17,744 nt of DNA from JAFDZV01 sp966128725. GTDB lineage: Bacteria; Bacteroidota; Ignavibacteria; OLB7. Below the pieces are notes generated by a model that saw only the letters and a list, made by a program, of their open reading frames with translations, did not search any database and was not told where the DNA came from. Where the stretch lies: positions 1 through 17,744 of the forward strand of contig CBHYLN010000106.1 of NCBI GenBank assembly GCA_966128725.1, given 5' to 3'. The position numbers and the translations under genes were made by a program. Positions 15,447 to 17,744 of this stretch are shown here, piece by piece (the stretch's first letter is position 1; every line of letters begins with the position of its first letter).

Positions 15447-17210
15447 GTGCAGTCATTACTGAACAGACTTTCGTCGCTCGTTGGCGACGCGTTCCAGGCC
15501 GCCGGACTCGAGAGCAGTTTCGGCACCGTGGTTATTTCGGCACGGCCCGATCTGGGCCAGTTCCAGTGCAACGGAGCGTTGCCAGCGGCAAAGGCCAACC
15601 GACGCAACCCGCGCGAGGTTGCCGAGGCCGTGTTGGCGGCGCTGGGTGAGCGCGAGATCTTCGCCGATCTCTCGCTGGCCGGCCCGGGGTTTATCAACAT
15701 CACGCTCACCGATGCGTACCTGGCCGCGTGGGTGCAGGCCATGGCCGGCGACGAACGCCTGGGCTGCCCGCTTACCGAGCGCCCCGAGCGCGTCGTGATC
15801 GATTTCGGCGGCCCCAATGTGGCCAAGGCCATGCACGTTGGGCATCTCCGGTCGTCGATCATCGGCGACTGCCTGCAGCGCGTGTTCCGCTTTGTAGGCG
15901 ACTCGGTTGTCAGCGACGTACACCTTGGCGACTGGGGATTGCAGATGGGCATGCTCATCACCGAGATGAAGCGTCGCCAGCCGGAACTGCCGTATTTCGA
16001 TGCCGCCTACACCGGACCGTATCCCGCCGAGTCGCCGATCAACATCGACGATCTGGAGGCGATGTATCCGCAGGCTTCGGCGCGCTGCAAGGGCAACGAG
16101 GCCGACATGGAGGAAGCGCGCATCGCCACGATGGAGCTTCAGCAGAACCGGCCCGGCTACCATGCGCTGTGGCGCCACTTCGTGAACATCTCGGCGGCGG
16201 CGCTCACGCGCGACTTCGGCGCGCTTGGCATCACGTTCGATCTGTGGCTGGGCGAAAGCGACGCGCAGGCGCGGATCCCTGCAATGATCGCGCGCCTGGA
16301 AGCCGCGGGCTTCGTGGAGGATAGCGAAGGCGCGCGCGTGATACAGCTTCCGGCCGCCGAGGGCGAGAAGGAGTTGTTCCCGCTGATCCTTGTGAAGTCC
16401 GACGGCGGCGTGATGTACGGCACCACGGACCTTGCCACCGTGGAGCAGCGCGTGCAGGATCTGGGCGCACAGGTTATCCTGTACGTGGTGGACATGCGCC
16501 AGGCCTATCACTTCGAGCAGCTCTTCCGCGCCGCCCAACGCACCGGCATCAGCGGCGGCGCGCATCTGGAGCATGTGTACTTCGGCACCATGAACGGTAC
16601 CGACGGCAAGCCCTTCAAGACGCGCGAAGGCGGCGTGATGAAGCTGAGCGACCTGCTTTCGATGGCAACCGAGCAGGCCGACATGCGGATGCGCGAGGCC
16701 GGCATCGCCGAGGGCTACGATGATGAGGAGCGCAACCGGATCGCGCGAATGGTGGGGATCGCGGCGGTGAAGTATGCCGACCTGATGAACCATCGTACCA
16801 GCAACTACATCTTCGATCTGGAGAAGTTCACGCGGTTCGAGGGTCGTACCGGCGCGTACCTGCTGTACGCGGCCGTGCGCTGCAAATCGGTGTTGCGCAA
16901 GGCGGCCGAGCGCGGGTTTGCCACCGGGGCGATCACGGCAACCGGCGAAGCCGAGCGCGAGCTGCTGGTGGCGTTGTGCGGCCTTCCGGACGCGATCGAG
17001 GTTGTTCACGACAAACGCGCCCCCAACGCGCTGTGCGAGTTCGCCTACGGCCTGGCACAGGCCTTCAGCAGGTTCTACGCGGAATGCCACATCCTCACCG
17101 AGCAGAACGCCACGGTGCGCGGCTCGTGGCTGGGGCTTACCCAACTGTGCCTGAACCAGATCGAACTGGCGCTGAATCTGCTGGGCATCGAGATTCCCGA
17201 GCGGATGTAG
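15447..17210 (+). CDS. argS: Arginyl-tRNA synthetase
   Basis: The enzyme charges tRNA-Arg with arginine using ATP in the cytoplasm; it is a class I synthetase. The 587-aa product has the N-terminal Add-1 domain (QSLLNRLSSLVGDAFQAAGL through AGPGFINITL), the HIGH-type motif HVGH at 130-133 in GPNVAKAMHVGHLRSSIIGD, the catalytic-core segment HLGDWGLQMGMLI, a KMSKS-equivalent in KTREGGVMKLSDLL (Met398-Lys399-Leu400-Ser401), and a C-terminal DALR anticodon-binding domain from about residue 465 (FEGRTGAYLLYAAVR). I chose GTG 15447 because homologs begin a few residues before the QALL/QSLL helix. The frame is open upstream to 15276, with an ATG at 15321, but that extension is Arg-rich and not synthetase-like. 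Length then matches the family. A long hairpin follows the stop. Confidence 0.95.
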   Translation: MQSLLNRLSSLVGDAFQAAGLESSFGTVVISARPDLGQFQCNGALPAAKANRRNPREVAEAVLAALGEREIFADLSLAGPGFINITLTDAYLAAWVQAMAGDERLGCPLTERPERVVIDFGGPNVAKAMHVGHLRSSIIGDCLQRVFRFVGDSVVSDVHLGDWGLQMGMLITEMKRRQPELPYFDAAYTGPYPAESPINIDDLEAMYPQASARCKGNEADMEEARIATMELQQNRPGYHALWRHFVNISAAALTRDFGALGITFDLWLGESDAQARIPAMIARLEAAGFVEDSEGARVIQLPAAEGEKELFPLILVKSDGGVMYGTTDLATVEQRVQDLGAQVILYVVDMRQAYHFEQLFRAAQRTGISGGAHLEHVYFGTMNGTDGKPFKTREGGVMKLSDLLSMATEQADMRMREAGIAEGYDDEERNRIARMVGIAAVKYADLMNHRTSNYIFDLEKFTRFEGRTGAYLLYAAVRCKSVLRKAAERGFATGAITATGEAERELLVALCGLPDAIEVVHDKRAPNALCEFAYGLAQAFSRFYAECHILTEQNATVRGSWLGLTQLCLNQIELALNLLGIEIPERM

Positions 17211-17235
17211 CCGGATTTGCCATAGCCCAACCAGC

Positions 17236-17270
17236 GCGGGGCGCCCCGGGAAAAAGCCGGGGGGCCCCGC
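17236..17270 (+). terminator. Long GC-rich hairpin after argS
   Basis: The 14-nt arms at 17236-17249 and 17257-17270 pair at 13 of 14 positions (only 17243/17263 is mismatched) around the loop GAAAAAG. It starts 26 nt after the argS stop. A GGGTTTG stretch follows rather than a clean T-tract. It is best read as the argS terminator and marks the last sequence that clearly belongs with the upstream genes. Confidence 0.5.
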
Positions 17271-17309
17271 CGCGGGTTTGGGGGAGGGCGGCTAAGCACC
17301 CCCGGCCCG
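17271..17309. other. G/C homopolymer-rich junction before the nuoG fragment
   Basis: This short stretch consists mostly of G and C runs (GTTTGGGGGAGGG, CACCCCCGGCCCGGG). It codes for nothing recognisable and separates argS from a fragment of different character, so it is the likely position of a join or a low-quality sequence patch. Confidence 0.45.
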
Positions 17310-17744
17310 GGCGGGGCCGACTTGGTTGAATTAGTGTCAAACGAAGGCTCGGATTTGCTTTTCCTGCTTGGGGCCGACGAGCTCGACCAGACCCGCACCA
17401 AGGCCTTCGTCGTCTACATGGGCACCCACGGCGACGCCGGGGCTCACCGCGCTGACGTCATCCTGCCGGGCGCCGCTTACACCGAAAAGAACGGCATCTA
17501 CGTCAACACCGAGGGCCGCGTGCAGCTCGGCCGTCTCGCGGCGTTCCCGCCGGGCGAGGCGCGCGAGGACTGGAAGATCCTGCGGGCGCTGTCCGAGCGT
17601 CTGGGCCAGCCGCTGCCCTATGACAATCTTGGCCAGGTCCGCCGCCGCCTCGTCGCGGTCAACCCGGTGTTCGGCACGCTCGAAGAGGCGAAGCCGGGTG
17701 CCTGGGGCGCCTTCGGCCAGACCGGCGCGATGGGTTCGGAGCCC
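17310..17744 (+). CDS. nuoG: NADH-quinone oxidoreductase subunit G (NuoG), internal fragment, alphaproteobacterial type
   Basis: The frame is open to the window's end and shows about 145 codons of the molybdopterin-oxidoreductase-like C-terminal part of NuoG, the large peripheral-arm subunit of respiratory complex I. Diagnostic segments are LLFLLGADELDQTR, VVYMGTHGDAGAHRADVILP, GAAYTEKNGIYVNTEGRVQ and PPGEAREDWKILRALSERLG, which match alphaproteobacterial NuoG. The N-terminal ferredoxin-like and iron-sulfur domains are absent and there is no credible start; the frame merely runs back to a TAG at 17223-17225. Codon use differs from the rest of the window: valine is mostly GTC and leucine often CTC, where the upstream genes use GTG and CTG. 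The first codons (TTA, TCA, TTG, GAA) are different again. It is either a misjoined contig end or foreign DNA. Confidence 0.85.

Noticed and set aside
15456..17144. 562-codon minus-strand open frame opposite argS
   Set aside because: It is the complement of a textbook arginyl-tRNA synthetase and shows no domain of its own.

Overview
The window comes from a GC-rich member of the Bacteroidota/FCB group that uses type IX secretion. Two genes show this independently. The first is the C-terminal half of the outer-membrane translocon protein SprA. The second is a secreted protein with a T9SS type A sorting domain at its C-terminus. A SusR/BT-type propeller sensor kinase and a possible Bacteroidota-style promoter (TTG, 20 nt, TAGGTTTTG) fit the same group. 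The high GC suggests a Kapabacteria/Ignavibacteria-like or Rhodothermia-like lineage rather than a classic Bacteroides or Flavobacterium; that placement is inference. All credible genes lie on the + strand.

Layout: (1) 2-3457, sprA, cut off at its 5' end by the window edge and followed by a GC-rich hairpin. (2) 3565-4548, a D-2-hydroxyacid dehydrogenase. (3) 4642-5664, an exported beta-propeller with Asp-box repeats. (4) 5783-7552, a 589-aa lipoprotein that may be an (alpha/alpha)-toroid polysaccharide-lyase-like enzyme. (5) 7723-10935 and 11027-11779, a two-component pair: a 14-blade periplasmic propeller/Y_Y_Y sensor kinase of the LytS type and a LytTR response regulator, with a strong hairpin between them. 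(6) 11780-12094, no convincing gene. (7) 12095-13639, a T9SS cargo protein with two tandem cysteine-marked domains, followed by a strong terminator-like hairpin. (8) 13783-15249, a DASS/SLC13 anion symporter. (9) 15447-17210, argS, followed by a long hairpin. (10) 17310-17744, an internal piece of alphaproteobacterial-type nuoG with different codon use and no start codon.

The central genes (3-7) look like envelope and secretion functions: exported propeller, lipoprotein, extracytoplasmic sensing, then a T9SS-exported product. No metabolic pathway can be assigned to them from sequence alone. argS and the DASS transporter are ordinary chromosomal genes. The nuoG piece after 17.3 kb does not match the rest of the window and is most simply read as a chimeric contig end, or else a recent transfer. 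Nothing in the window is a clear defence system, mobile element, CRISPR array or RNA gene. The best candidates for new biology are the tandem-cysteine T9SS cargo, the unassigned lipoprotein, and the regulation of the sensor/regulator pair.
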